A stretch of DNA of 64,000 bases from Terrisporobacter petrolearius (GCF_032598785.1 NZ_CP102984.1), one strand, 5' to 3'. Shown: positions 32,696-41,182, counted from the stretch's first letter. Program-made: numbers and translations. The notes: generated from the letters alone by a model not told the origin.

Positions 32696-32950
32696 ATGGA
32701 AAGAGGAAGAAGAAAAGTTAGAATAGGCCGTGTTGTAAGTAACAAAATGGATAAAACTATAGTAGTTGCTGTTGAAGATTTCGTACGTCATGAGTTATAT
32801 AACAAGCCTGTTAAAAGAACTAAAAAGTTCAAGGCTCACGATGAAAACAATGTATGTTCAATCGGAGATAGAGTTAAGATAATGGAAACTAGACCTTTAT
32901 CAAAAGATAAATATTTCAGACTAGTAGAAGTTATCGAAAAGGTTAAATAG
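32696..32950 (+). CDS. rpsQ: Small ribosomal subunit protein uS17
   Basis: Early-assembly 30S protein with an OB fold. The 84 residues begin ERGRRKVRIGRVVSNKMDKT and contain VEDFVRHELYNKPVKRTKKF and CSIGDRVKIMETRPLSKDK. The ATG follows GAGGAGGCTTTTTAAAC. rplN begins 25 bp later. Confidence 0.97.
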   Translation: MERGRRKVRIGRVVSNKMDKTIVVAVEDFVRHELYNKPVKRTKKFKAHDENNVCSIGDRVKIMETRPLSKDKYFRLVEVIEKVK

Positions 32951-32975
32951 TTTTTCGAAAAGGAGGTATTACGAT

Positions 32976-33344
32976 ATGGTACAACAAGAATCACGTTTAA
33001 AAGTTGCTGACAATTCTGGTGCAAAGGAACTTTTATGTATCCGTGTATTAGGTGGAAGTAAAAGAAGATATGGTAACGTAGGTGACATAATCGTTGCTAC
33101 TGTTAAAAGTGCAACACCTGGTGGAGTTGTAAAAAAAGGTAAAGTTGTTAAAGCTGTTATAGTTAGAACAAAAAAAGGTATGAAGCGTAACGACGGATCT
33201 TATATAGCATTTGATGAAAATGCTGCAGTTATAATAAAAGATGACAAAACTCCAGTAGGAACTCGTATATTCGGGCCTGTTGCAAGAGAGTTAAGAGATC
33301 ATGAATTTATGAAAATAGTATCTCTTGCTCCAGAAGTACTATAA
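32976..33344 (+). CDS. rplN: Large ribosomal subunit protein uL14
   Basis: 50S interface protein and docking point for the silencing factor RsfS. The 122 residues begin VQQESRLKVADNSGAKELLC and contain RVLGGSKRRYGNVGDIIVATVK and GPVARELRDHEFMKIVSLAPE, the L14 signature. The ATG follows AAAGGAGGTATTACGAT. rplX begins 19 bp after its stop. Confidence 0.97.
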   Translation: MVQQESRLKVADNSGAKELLCIRVLGGSKRRYGNVGDIIVATVKSATPGGVVKKGKVVKAVIVRTKKGMKRNDGSYIAFDENAAVIIKDDKTPVGTRIFGPVARELRDHEFMKIVSLAPEVL

Positions 33345-33363
33345 TAAGGAGGTGCAATAGGAC

Positions 33364-33672
33364 ATGATGCGTGTTAAAAGAGAAGATACAGTTGTTGTTA
33401 TAGCTGGTAAAGATAAAGGTAAAACTGGGAAAGTTGTTAAAGTATTCCCTAAGACTAATAAAGTAATAGTTGAAGGTGTGAACGTAGTAACTAAACACCA
33501 AAAACCAAGTGCCATAAACCCACAAGGTGGAATAGTAAATAAAGAAGCTGCTATACACGTTTCAAATGTAATGCCAGTTGATTCTGAAACAGGAAAAGGA
33601 ACAAGAGTTAGATTTGAAATGAAAGACGGAAAAAAAGTTAGAGTAGCAGTTAAGAGCGGAAAAGAAATATAA
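33364..33672 (+). CDS. rplX: Large ribosomal subunit protein uL24
   Basis: Assembly initiator of the 50S subunit with a KOW motif. The 102 residues include VKREDTVVVIAGKDKGKTGK (the KOW segment) and VEGVNVVTKHQKPS. Two consecutive ATGs are possible, 33364 and 33367; both lie after AAGGAGGTGCAATAGGAC, so the start is uncertain by one residue. rplE follows after 25 bp. Confidence 0.95.
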   Translation: MMRVKREDTVVVIAGKDKGKTGKVVKVFPKTNKVIVEGVNVVTKHQKPSAINPQGGIVNKEAAIHVSNVMPVDSETGKGTRVRFEMKDGKKVRVAVKSGKEI

Positions 33673-33697
33673 TATAGCTTGAAAGGAGGGACCTTAA

Positions 33698-34240
33698 ATG
33701 GCTTCTAGATTACAAGAAAAATACAATAAAGAAGTTGCTCCAGCTATGATGGAGAAATTTGGATACAAAAACATAATGGAAATACCTAAATTAGATAAAA
33801 TAGTTATTAATATGGGTGTTGGAAATGCTAAAGAAAATCCAAAAGGATTAGAAAAAGCAATAGAAGAAATGGAAATAATATCTGGACAAAAACCAGTTAT
33901 AACTAAAGCAAGAAAATCAGTAGCTAACTTCAAATTAAGAGAAGGTATGCCAATAGGTGCAAAAGTTACATTAAGAGCTGATAAAATGTACTACTTCTTA
34001 GATAAATTAGTTTCTGTTTCTTTACCAAGAGTTAGAGACTTCAGAGGAATTAATCCTAACGCTTTCGACGGTAGAGGAAACTACGCTTTAGGTGTTAAAG
34101 AGCAATTAATATTCCCTGAGATAGAATATGATAAGATAGATCAAGTTAGAGGAATGGATGTAATATTCGTTACTACAGCTAAAACAGACGAAGAAGCTCG
34201 TGAATTATTAAAATTATTAGGAATGCCATTTTCTAAATAA
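33698..34240 (+). CDS. rplE: Large ribosomal subunit protein uL5
   Basis: Central-protuberance protein that binds 5S rRNA and the P-site tRNA. The 180 residues contain KIVINMGVGNAKENPKGLEK, ITKARKSVANFKLREGMPIG and DFRGINPNAFDGRGNYALGVKEQ with its conserved Phe/Asn turn. The ATG follows GAAAGGAGGGACCTTAA. It is 17 bp before the zinc-type S14 gene. Confidence 0.97.
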   Translation: MASRLQEKYNKEVAPAMMEKFGYKNIMEIPKLDKIVINMGVGNAKENPKGLEKAIEEMEIISGQKPVITKARKSVANFKLREGMPIGAKVTLRADKMYYFLDKLVSVSLPRVRDFRGINPNAFDGRGNYALGVKEQLIFPEIEYDKIDQVRGMDVIFVTTAKTDEEARELLKLLGMPFSK

Positions 34241-34257
34241 TTAAAGGAGGGATTCCA

Positions 34258-34443
34258 GTGGCTAGAAAAGCGATGGTTGTAAAACAACAAAAGAAGCAAA
34301 AGTATTCAACAAGAGAATACACTAGATGCTCAATATGTGGTAGACCACATTCTGTAATAAGAAACTTTGGTATATGCCGTATATGCTTCAGAGAATTAGC
34401 TTATAAAGGTCAAATACCTGGTGTAAGAAAAGCAAGTTGGTAA
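34258..34443 (+). CDS. rpsZ: Small ribosomal subunit protein uS14, zinc-binding short form
   Basis: The 61 residues carry CSICGRPHSVIRNFGICRICF, a CxxC-x12-CxxC zinc ribbon, so this is the C+ (type Z) S14. It ends LAYKGQIPGVRKASW, the standard S14 terminus. Translation begins at GTG behind AAAGGAGGGATTCCA. It sits between rplE and rpsH as in other Firmicutes. With the zinc form of L33 at 11571, this suggests a ribosome with zinc-bearing proteins in its main set. Confidence 0.96.
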   Translation: MARKAMVVKQQKKQKYSTREYTRCSICGRPHSVIRNFGICRICFRELAYKGQIPGVRKASW

Positions 34444-34474
34444 GATTTTTTTAAACTGAAAGGAGGTTTTCAAT

Positions 34475-34873
34475 ATGACAATGACAGATCCAATTGCAGA
34501 TATGCTGACTCGTATAAGAAATGCAAATACTGTTAAGCATGAAACTGTTGACGTTCCTGCTTCTAACATAAAGAAAGAGATAGTTAGAATCTTATTAGAA
34601 GAAGGTTTCGTTAGAGGTTATGATGTTATAGAAGATGAGAAACAAGGAATAATAAGAATACAATTAAAGTACGGACAATCAGGCGAAAGAGTTATACAAG
34701 GTATAAAGAGAATATCTAAACCTGGTATGAGAGTTTATACAAATGCTTACGAAGTACCAAAGGTATTAAGAGGATTAGGAATATCTATAATATCTACTTC
34801 AAAAGGTATATTAACTGATAAACAAGCAAGAAAAGAAAATGTTGGTGGAGAAGTAATCTGCTACGTTTGGTAA
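34475..34873 (+). CDS. rpsH: Small ribosomal subunit protein uS8
   Basis: Central-domain 30S assembly protein; in Escherichia coli it represses the spc operon. The 132 residues begin MTMTDPIADMLTRIRNANTV and end with STSKGILTDKQARKENVGGE and VICYVW, fully characteristic. The first ATG (34475) lies eight bases after AAAGGAGG; a second at 34481 would drop two residues. rplF begins 29 bp later. Confidence 0.96.
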   Translation: MTMTDPIADMLTRIRNANTVKHETVDVPASNIKKEIVRILLEEGFVRGYDVIEDEKQGIIRIQLKYGQSGERVIQGIKRISKPGMRVYTNAYEVPKVLRGLGISIISTSKGILTDKQARKENVGGEVICYVW

Positions 34874-34902
34874 TCAATCGAACTAAGTAAGGAGGTGCGA
34901 CT

Positions 34903-35445
34903 ATGTCAAGAATAGGTGTTAAACCAATAACAGTACCAGCTGGTGTTGAAGTTACTATAGCTGCTGATAATACAGTAACTGTAAAAGGACCTAAAGGAAC
35001 TTTAACAAACCAATTTGATGGTGCTTTAACTATAAAACAAGAAGGAAATGTTATAACTGTTGAAAGACCAACAAATAACAAACAACACAGATCATTACAC
35101 GGGTTAACTAGAACTTTAATAGATAACATGGTAGTAGGAGTTAATACTGGTTTCGAAAAGAAATTAGAATTAGTAGGTGTTGGATACAGAGCACAAAAAC
35201 AAGGAAATAAATTAGTTATGAACTTAGGATACTCTCATCCAGTTGAGATGGTAGATCCAGAAGGAATAACTGTAGAAGCTCCAAATCAAACTGAATTAGT
35301 AGTAAAAGGTATAGACAAGCAATTAGTTGGTAACTATGCTGCTAAAATAAGAGATTGGAGAAAACCAGAGCCATACAAAGGTAAAGGTATAAGATACGCT
35401 GGTGAAGTTGTAAGACGTAAAGAAGGTAAAACTGGTAAAAAGTAA
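34903..35445 (+). CDS. rplF: Large ribosomal subunit protein uL6
   Basis: 50S protein near the GTPase centre, built of two similar domains. The 180 residues begin SRIGVKPITVPAGVEVTIA and contain VTVKGPKGTLTNQFD, LELVGVGYRAQKQGNKLVMN and the C-terminal RDWRKPEPYKGKGIRYAGE, the L6 signature. The ATG follows AAGGAGGTGCGACT. rplR follows. Confidence 0.97.
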   Translation: MSRIGVKPITVPAGVEVTIAADNTVTVKGPKGTLTNQFDGALTIKQEGNVITVERPTNNKQHRSLHGLTRTLIDNMVVGVNTGFEKKLELVGVGYRAQKQGNKLVMNLGYSHPVEMVDPEGITVEAPNQTELVVKGIDKQLVGNYAAKIRDWRKPEPYKGKGIRYAGEVVRRKEGKTGKK

Positions 35446-35480
35446 GCCTAATTAAATAAAGGTTGAAAGGAGTGAGCTCA

Positions 35481-35849
35481 ATGTTAAAGAAAGCTGATAA
35501 AAATGCTATAAGACTTCAAAGACATAAGAGAGTAAGAAGAAAAATATCTGGAACTACTCAAAGACCAAGATTATGTATATTTAGAAGTTCAAACAATATA
35601 TACGCTCAAATAATAGATGACACTAATAGAGTAACTCTTGTTGCTGCTTCTTCTTTAGAAGCTGATGTAAAGGGTGCTGTTAATCATACAGGAAACAAAG
35701 ACGCAGCTAAATTAGTTGGACAATTAGTAGCTAAGAAAGCTGTAGAAAAAGGTATAACTGAAGTTGTATTTGACAGAGGTGGATACTTATATCATGGAAG
35801 AATAAAAGAATTAGCTGAAGCTGCAAGAGAAGCTGGTCTTAAATTCTAA
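35481..35849 (+). CDS. rplR: Large ribosomal subunit protein uL18
   Basis: Binds 5S rRNA with L5 in the central protuberance. The 122 residues begin MLKKADKNAIRLQRHKRVRR and contain TTQRPRLCIFRSSNNIYAQI and VVFDRGGYLYHGRIKELAEA. I chose the ATG at 35481, behind AAAGGAGTGAG; the upstream TTG at 35463 precedes the ribosome site and is rejected. Confidence 0.95.
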   Translation: MLKKADKNAIRLQRHKRVRRKISGTTQRPRLCIFRSSNNIYAQIIDDTNRVTLVAASSLEADVKGAVNHTGNKDAAKLVGQLVAKKAVEKGITEVVFDRGGYLYHGRIKELAEAAREAGLKF

Positions 35850-35870
35850 TTAAAAAGGAGGGACATGCAC

Positions 35871-36377
35871 ATGCGTCGTAAATTAATAGATGCGAGACAA
35901 CTAGATTTACAAGAAAAAGTTGTTGAAGTTAGACGTGTTACTAAAGTTGTTAAAGGTGGTAGAAACTTTAGATTCGCAGCTTTAGTAGTTGTTGGAGATG
36001 AAAACGGACACGTTGGAATAGGTTCTGGAAAAGCTATGGAAGTTCCAGATGCTATAAGAAAAGCAGTAGAAGATGCTAAAAAGAATCTTATAAGAGTACC
36101 TATGGTAGGAACTACTATACCTCACGAAGTTATCGGACACTTTGGTGCTGGAAGAATAATAATAATGCCAGCTCAAGAAGGTACAGGAGTTATCGCTGGT
36201 GGTGCTGCTAGAGACTTATTAGAATTAGCTGGATTAAAAGACGTTAGAGCGAAATGCTTAGGAACTAGAAATCCAAGAAACTTAGTAAATGCTACAATAG
36301 AAGGACTTAAATCTCTTAAGACAGCTGAAGATGTAGCTGCACTAAGAGGTAAAAAAGTTGAAGATCTTTTAGGCTAA
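35871..36377 (+). CDS. rpsE: Small ribosomal subunit protein uS5
   Basis: 30S protein at the mRNA entry with roles in accuracy; spectinomycin-resistance mutations map to its loop. The 168 residues include VVEVRRVTKVVKGGRNFRFA with an intact loop, GHVGIGSGKAMEVPDAIRKA, and VIAGGAARDLLELAGLKDV. The ATG at 35871 is nine bases past AAGGAGGG; an ATG at 35865 is only three bases away and less likely. rpmD follows after 14 bp. Confidence 0.95.
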   Translation: MRRKLIDARQLDLQEKVVEVRRVTKVVKGGRNFRFAALVVVGDENGHVGIGSGKAMEVPDAIRKAVEDAKKNLIRVPMVGTTIPHEVIGHFGAGRIIIMPAQEGTGVIAGGAARDLLELAGLKDVRAKCLGTRNPRNLVNATIEGLKSLKTAEDVAALRGKKVEDLLG

Positions 36378-36391
36378 GGAGGTAGTGTGAA

Positions 36392-36577
36392 ATGGCTAAA
36401 TTACAAATCAAATTAGTTAGAAGTACAATAGGAACTACTCCTAACCAAAGAAAAAACGTGGAAGCGTTAGGATTAACAAAAAGAGAACAAGTAGTTGTTA
36501 AAGAAGATAATGCCCAAATGAGAGGTATGATCGCTAAAGTTAGTCACTTAGTTGAAGTAACTGAAATAACTGAATAA
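36392..36577 (+). CDS. rpmD: Large ribosomal subunit protein uL30
   Basis: A 61-residue 50S protein. It begins AKLQIKLVRSTIGTTPNQRK, followed by NVEALGLTKREQVVVKEDNA, the typical L30 sequence. The ATG follows AGGAGGTAGTGAA. It is placed between rpsE and rplO, the standard spc-operon order. Confidence 0.96.
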   Translation: MAKLQIKLVRSTIGTTPNQRKNVEALGLTKREQVVVKEDNAQMRGMIAKVSHLVEVTEITE

Positions 36578-36609
36578 TTTATTTACGGAATAAGAAGGAG
36601 GTGCAATCC

Positions 36610-37053
36610 ATGAAACTACATGAGTTAAAACCTGCTAAAGGAGCAGTAAAGGCTAAGAAAAGATTAGGTAGAGGTACTGCTACTGGTCAAGGTAAAACTG
36701 CAGGACGTGGACAAAAAGGACAAAAGTCTCGTTCAGGTGGTGGAGTTAGAGTAGGATTCGAAGGTGGACAAATGCCACTTGCTAGAAGATTACCTAAAAG
36801 AGGTTTCACAAATATATTTAAAAAGCAATATACAGAAGTTAACGTTGAACTTTTAAATAGATTCGAGAATGGTACTGAGGTAACTGCAGAATTATTAAAA
36901 TCTACAGGTGCTGTAAGTAAAATAGAAAAAGACGGTATAAAAATATTAGGACAAGGAAATCTTGAAAAAGCTGTTACAGTTAAAGCTTCTAAATTCACAG
37001 CATCAGCTCAAGAGAAAATAGAAAAAGCTGGAGGAAAAGCTGAATTAGTATAA
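36610..37053 (+). CDS. rplO: Large ribosomal subunit protein uL15
   Basis: Late-assembly 50S protein. The 147 residues begin MKLHELKPAKGAVKAKKRLG. They carry the glycine-rich rRNA-threading tail region GRGTATGQGKTAGRGQKGQK and GFEGGQMPLARRLPKRGFTN. The ATG at 36610 lies after AAGGAGGTGCAATCC; the GTG at 36601 is inside that ribosome site. secY begins 35 bp later. Confidence 0.96.
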   Translation: MKLHELKPAKGAVKAKKRLGRGTATGQGKTAGRGQKGQKSRSGGGVRVGFEGGQMPLARRLPKRGFTNIFKKQYTEVNVELLNRFENGTEVTAELLKSTGAVSKIEKDGIKILGQGNLEKAVTVKASKFTASAQEKIEKAGGKAELV

Positions 37054-37088
37054 TTTAAGCTTTCTAGCAATACTTGTGGGGTGATTAC

Positions 37089-38357
37089 GTGCTATCAAAG
37101 ATAAAACAATCTTGGAAAGTGAAAGATGTAAGAAAAAGAATTTTATATACCCTAATGATGATTCTAATATTTAGAATAGGTACTACTATACCAGTTCCTG
37201 GAGTCAATACCAGTATTATAAAGGATATGGTAGGCAACAATAGCCTACTTTCCCTATATAATATGTTTGTTGGGGGCGCTTTCAGCAACTTTACTCTATT
37301 CGCTTTAGGTATAGGACCGTTTATTACAGCTTCAATTATTATACAACTTCTTACAATCGGATTTGATAGTTTGAAAGAACTGCAAAAGTCTGGTGAAGAA
37401 GGTAGAAAAAAAATGAATGCATATACTAGATATACAGCTTTAGCGTTAGGGTTTGTACAAGCAGTAGGTATTACACTAGGGATTGTAAGATCGGCTTTAG
37501 CATCTGATAGCATATTTTTCATTTTAACAGTTATAGTAACTTTAGTTGCCGGTAGTATGCTTGTAATGTGGATGGGTGACAGAATTACTGAAAAAGGTTT
37601 AGGTAATGGTAGTTCAATTATAATATTCGTTGGTATCATATCAAGAATACCAACAGATCTTATTGGAACTGTAAAAGATGTAAATCAAGGGACGTTAGCT
37701 TTATGGGCTGCAATATTAATTATTGTTGTAATGCTAATAACTATAATGGCAGTAACATATATAAATGAAGCAGTTAGAAAAATACCAGTGCAATATGCTA
37801 AGAGAGTTGTTGGAAGAAAACTATATGGAGGAGACAGTTCTCATATACCAATGAAAGTAAACCAGTCAGGTGTTATGCCAATAATATTTGCTAGTTCACT
37901 TTTAGCTTTTCCACAAACTATAGCGATGTTTATGGGAGAAAGTGCTCAAACATTTGTATCAACTTACCTAAGTACAAGTTCAGGCATAGGTTTTTGGATA
38001 TATAGATCTTTAGAAGTTCTATTGATAGTATTTTTCTCATATTTTTACACTACTATATCATTCAATACTGAAGATATAGCAGAAAATATGAAAAACAATG
38101 GTGGATTCATTCCTGGAGTAAGACCTGGAATGCCTACAATTGATTATTTAAATAAAATATTATCAAAGCTAACATTAGCAGGAGCTGTATTCTTGGCTAT
38201 AATTGCGATGATACCAGCATTCACGGTACATTTCTTAAATGTTCAGATGAGCTTAGCTGGAACATCTATACTAATCGTTGTAGGGGTAGCTCTTGAACTT
38301 AAGAGACAATTAGAGTCACACCTTGTTATGAGAAGTTATCAAGGATTTTTAAAATAA
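37089..38357 (+). CDS. secY: Preprotein translocase channel subunit SecY
   Basis: Forms the protein-conducting pore with SecE and SecG. The 422 residues have about ten hydrophobic segments, starting with RILYTLMMILIFRIGTTIPV. Family motifs include NMFVGGAFSNFTLFALGIGP, the conserved loop RKIPVQYAKRVVG, and EDIAENMKNNGGFIPGVRPG. I chose the GTG at 37089 behind GGGGTGA; an upstream in-frame TTG at 37074 has no ribosome site. adk follows after 15 bp. Confidence 0.96.
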   Translation: MLSKIKQSWKVKDVRKRILYTLMMILIFRIGTTIPVPGVNTSIIKDMVGNNSLLSLYNMFVGGAFSNFTLFALGIGPFITASIIIQLLTIGFDSLKELQKSGEEGRKKMNAYTRYTALALGFVQAVGITLGIVRSALASDSIFFILTVIVTLVAGSMLVMWMGDRITEKGLGNGSSIIIFVGIISRIPTDLIGTVKDVNQGTLALWAAILIIVVMLITIMAVTYINEAVRKIPVQYAKRVVGRKLYGGDSSHIPMKVNQSGVMPIIFASSLLAFPQTIAMFMGESAQTFVSTYLSTSSGIGFWIYRSLEVLLIVFFSYFYTTISFNTEDIAENMKNNGGFIPGVRPGMPTIDYLNKILSKLTLAGAVFLAIIAMIPAFTVHFLNVQMSLAGTSILIVVGVALELKRQLESHLVMRSYQGFLK

Positions 38358-38372
38358 ATTGGAGATGATAGT

Positions 38373-39023
38373 ATGAGACTTATATTATTAGGACCTCCTG
38401 GGGCTGGTAAAGGTACTCAAGCTGCAGGAATAGTTGAAAAATACCAAATACCTCATATATCAACAGGAGATATATTCAGAAAAAACATAAAAGAAGGAAC
38501 AGATCTTGGAAAAAAAGCTAAAGAGTTTATGGACCAAGGGTTATTAGTTCCTGATGAATTAACTGTAGGATTAGTTACAGATAGATTATCTCAAGATGAT
38601 TGTAAAAATGGGTTCATGTTAGACGGATTCCCAAGAAATGTAGCTCAAGCTGAACAGTTAGATGCTTTCTTGAAAGAAGAAGGAATGGCATTAGACACAG
38701 TTATCAATATAGAAGTTGATAAAGAAAAATTAGTAGCGAGAGCAGTTGGTAGAAGAATCTGCAAATCTTGTGGCGCTACTTACCATATAGAATTTAATCC
38801 TTCAAAAGAAGAAGGAATTTGTGATATATGTAAAGGTGAGCTTTATCAAAGAGCTGACGATAATGAAGAAACTGTATCAAAAAGAATACAAGTTTACTTA
38901 GATGAAACAAAACCATTAGCTGATTATTATTCTAAAGCAGGTATAATAGCTTATATAAATGGTCAACAATCTATAGATAAAGTATTTAATGATATAGTGT
39001 CTGCTTTAGAAAGTAGTAAATAA
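38373..39023 (+). CDS. adk: Adenylate kinase
   Basis: Interconverts ATP + AMP and 2 ADP. The 216-residue protein starts with the P-loop MRLILLGPPGAGKGTQAAGI. The AMP-binding region has PHISTGDIFRKNIKEGTDLG and MLDGFPRNVAQAEQLD. The LID domain is the long, zinc-binding type with CKSCGATYH and CDICKGELY. The ATG follows GGAGATGATAGT. It lies between secY and map as in most Firmicutes. Confidence 0.97.
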   Translation: MRLILLGPPGAGKGTQAAGIVEKYQIPHISTGDIFRKNIKEGTDLGKKAKEFMDQGLLVPDELTVGLVTDRLSQDDCKNGFMLDGFPRNVAQAEQLDAFLKEEGMALDTVINIEVDKEKLVARAVGRRICKSCGATYHIEFNPSKEEGICDICKGELYQRADDNEETVSKRIQVYLDETKPLADYYSKAGIIAYINGQQSIDKVFNDIVSALESSK

Positions 39024-39026
39024 TTA

Positions 39027-39773
39027 ATGATTATTATAAAATCTAAATCAGAAATTGAACTTATGAGAGAAGCGGGGAAAATCGTCTCTGACACTCATGA
39101 AATTATTAGAGATGCTATTATTCCGGGAATATCTACTTTAGAGTTAGATAAAATAGCTGAAGAAAATATAAAAAAATATAATGCAGTACCGTCTTTTAAA
39201 GGCTATGGAGGATTTCCAGGAAGTATATGTGCTTCTATTAACAACAAAGTTGTGCATGGAATTCCTGGTAATGAAATAGTAAAAGAGGGAGACATTATAA
39301 GTATAGATATAGGCGCCTATTATAAAGGATACCATGGTGACTCTGCGAAGACTCATGGAGTTGGCCTGATATCTGAAGAAAATAGGAAGCTCATAGAAGT
39401 TACGAAAGAAAGCTTTTATGAAGGACTTAAATTCGCGAAAGTTGGATATAGACTTTCGGATATCTCACACACAATACAAGCACACACAGAAAAAAATGGT
39501 TTTTCGGTAGTTAGGTCATTAGTTGGGCATGGGGTTGGTAAAGATCTTCATGAATCTCCAAATATTCCAAACTTCGGGAAATCAAATAAAGGTCCTGTAT
39601 TAAAACCAGGAATGGTATTAGCTATAGAACCTATGATTAATCAAGGAAGTCACCATGTTTACTGTTTAGCCGATGGTTGGACGATAGTAACGGGAGATGG
39701 AAAAAACTCTGCTCACTATGAGCACACGATAGCAATAACAGAGGAAGAACCTCTTATATTAACTAGTTTATAA
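39027..39773 (+). CDS. map: Methionine aminopeptidase, type I
   Basis: Removes initiator methionine co-translationally. The 248 residues carry the pita-bread metalloprotease ligands in ISIDIGAYYKGYHGDSAKTHG, SLVGHGVGKDLHESPNIPNF, LAIEPM and the final EHTIAITEEE. The start is three bases after adk with little visible Shine-Dalgarno, so translation probably depends on coupling with adk. The N terminus lacks the SH3-binding zinc extension seen in some paralogues. Confidence 0.96.
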   Translation: MIIIKSKSEIELMREAGKIVSDTHEIIRDAIIPGISTLELDKIAEENIKKYNAVPSFKGYGGFPGSICASINNKVVHGIPGNEIVKEGDIISIDIGAYYKGYHGDSAKTHGVGLISEENRKLIEVTKESFYEGLKFAKVGYRLSDISHTIQAHTEKNGFSVVRSLVGHGVGKDLHESPNIPNFGKSNKGPVLKPGMVLAIEPMINQGSHHVYCLADGWTIVTGDGKNSAHYEHTIAITEEEPLILTSL

Positions 39774-39788
39774 AACGGATAGTATAAT
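39759..39788 (+). promoter_or_regulatory. Possible promoter for infA-rpmJ
   Basis: TATAAT at 39783-39788 lies just after the map stop, with a weak TTAACT 18 bp upstream. The -10 lies in the loop of a small ATAG...CTAT hairpin. It could be an internal promoter; readthrough from secY-adk-map is equally possible. Confidence 0.35.
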
Positions 39789-39851
39789 GCTATCACAAAA
39801 ATTGCATTTACTTCTAAGTATTTAAATGTAAAATGGAGGGCTGATTATATA

Positions 39852-40070
39852 ATGGCCAAAAAAGATGTTATAGAATTTGAAGGTACAGTTATTGAAAACT
39901 TACCAAACGCTATGTTTAAAGTTAGACTAGAAAATGGACATGAGGTATTGTGCCATTTATCTGGTAAGTTAAGAATGAACTTCATAAGAATTCTTGAAGG
40001 TGATAAGGTTAATGTTGAGCTTTCACCTTATGATCTTACAAGAGGAAGAATCACTTGGCGTAAGAAATAG
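39852..40070 (+). CDS. infA: Translation initiation factor IF-1
   Basis: OB-fold factor that blocks the A site during initiation. The 72 residues read AKKDVIEFEGTVIENLPNAM, then FKVRLENGHEVLCHLSGKLR and SPYDLTRGRITWRKK, all diagnostic. The ATG lies behind GGAGGGCTGATTATATA, a rather long spacing of about 12 bases. rpmJ begins 29 bp later. Confidence 0.97.
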   Translation: MAKKDVIEFEGTVIENLPNAMFKVRLENGHEVLCHLSGKLRMNFIRILEGDKVNVELSPYDLTRGRITWRKK

Positions 40071-40099
40071 GCTATGTACTAGTCTAAGGAGGGATAATA

Positions 40100-40213
40100 A
40101 TGAAGGTAAGACCATCAGTAAAACCAATGTGCGAAAAATGTAAAATCATTAAAAGAAAAGGTAAAGTAATGGTTATATGTGAAAATCCTAAGCACAAACA
40201 AAAACAAGGATAA
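40100..40213 (+). CDS. rpmJ: Large ribosomal subunit protein bL36
   Basis: A 37-residue protein: MKVRPSVKPMCEKCKIIKRK followed by GKVMVICENPKHKQKQG. The CxxC and later Cys/His residues form the zinc site of the C+ form. The ATG follows AAGGAGGGATAATA. It lies between infA and rpsM, the classical position. Confidence 0.96.
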   Translation: MKVRPSVKPMCEKCKIIKRKGKVMVICENPKHKQKQG

Positions 40214-40247
40214 GAAAATATTACTAGCATAAAGTCATTGAATGTGT

Positions 40248-40253
40248 TATAAT
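40248..40253 (+). promoter_or_regulatory. Extended -10 promoter for rpsM-rpsK-rpsD-rpoA-rplQ
   Basis: TATAAT with TGT just upstream (40245-40253) lies about 115 bp before rpsM, in a 155-bp gap after rpmJ. No good -35 was found, so this rests on the extended -10 alone. Confidence 0.5.
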
Positions 40254-40292
40254 GATTAAATGTGACATTGGCTGGATGCGTTGGAAATACAG

Positions 40293-40324
40293 TACTTGGA
40301 TACTTTTTAATAAATATTCAAGTA
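40293..40324 (+). promoter_or_regulatory. Hairpin in the rpsM leader
   Basis: TACTTGGATA (40293-40302) pairs with TATTCAAGTA (40315-40324), one pair being a wobble, around a loop containing CTTTTTAA. No T-run follows. It sits just before the rpsM ribosome site and could be a ribosomal-protein (for example S4) control site; this is unproven. Confidence 0.4.
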
Positions 40325-40368
40325 AAACAATTAAAAGTAAAATAACTAAGTCGTAGGAGGTGCAAGTA

Positions 40369-40740
40369 ATGGCAAGAATCGCTGGGGTAGATTTACCTAG
40401 AGAAAAAAGAGCGGAGATAGGCTTAACTTATATATATGGTATAGGTAGAGCAACTGCTAATGAAATATTAGCGAAAGCTGAGATAAATCCAGATGTAAGA
40501 ATCAAAGATTTATCAGATGATGAAGTTAATACATTAAGAAGAATAATAGACACTGATTTCTTAGTTGAAGGTGACTTAAGAAGAGAAATCGCTTTAAATA
40601 TAAAAAGATTAAGAGATATAAAATGCTACAGAGGTATAAGACATGCTAAAGGTTTACCGCTAAGAGGGCAAAAAACTAAGACTAATGCTAGAACTAGAAA
40701 AGGTCCTAGAAAAACTGTATCTCGTAAGAAGAAAAAATAA
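40369..40740 (+). CDS. rpsM: Small ribosomal subunit protein uS13
   Basis: 30S head protein that contacts the 50S subunit and P-site tRNA. The 123 residues begin ARIAGVDLPREKRAEIGLTY and end with RGQKTKTNARTRKGPRKTVS plus a lysine run, the S13 pattern. The ATG at 40369 is nine bases after GTAGGAGG; the GTG at 40360 is part of the ribosome site. It leads the alpha operon. Confidence 0.96.
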   Translation: MARIAGVDLPREKRAEIGLTYIYGIGRATANEILAKAEINPDVRIKDLSDDEVNTLRRIIDTDFLVEGDLRREIALNIKRLRDIKCYRGIRHAKGLPLRGQKTKTNARTRKGPRKTVSRKKKK

Positions 40741-40768
40741 TAAATTAGGATAGGAGGGAAATCGAACA

Positions 40769-41167
40769 ATGGCTAAACAAAAAAAGAAAGTTACTCGTGT
40801 AAGAAGAAGAGAACGTAAAAACATAGATCGTGGTCATGCACATATACAATCAACTTTTAACAACACTATAATTACTTTAACTGACGTTCATGGGAATGCT
40901 ATATCATGGGCATCTTCAGGACAATTAGGATTTAAAGGATCAAGAAAATCAACTCCATTTGCTTCTCAAATGGCTGCAGAAACTGCTGCTAAAGCTGCAA
41001 TGGAACACGGTTTAAAAAGTGTTGAAGTATTCGTAAAAGGACCAGGTTCAGGAAGAGAAGCTGCTATAAGAGCTTTACAAGCTACTGGACTAGAAGTAAC
41101 AATGATAAAAGATGTTACTCCAATCCCACACAACGGATGTAGACCACCAAAAAGAAGAAGAGTATAA
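40769..41167 (+). CDS. rpsK: Small ribosomal subunit protein uS11
   Basis: 30S platform protein near the mRNA exit. The 132 residues contain HAHIQSTFNNTIITLTDVHG, NAISWASSGQLGFKGSRKST and DVTPIPHNGCRPPKRRRV, all conserved. The ATG follows AGGAGGGAAATCGAAC. It is 28 bp after rpsM and 15 bp before rpsD. Confidence 0.97.
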   Translation: MAKQKKKVTRVRRRERKNIDRGHAHIQSTFNNTIITLTDVHGNAISWASSGQLGFKGSRKSTPFASQMAAETAAKAAMEHGLKSVEVFVKGPGSGREAAIRALQATGLEVTMIKDVTPIPHNGCRPPKRRRV

Positions 41168-41182
41168 TTAGGAGGTGTAATT

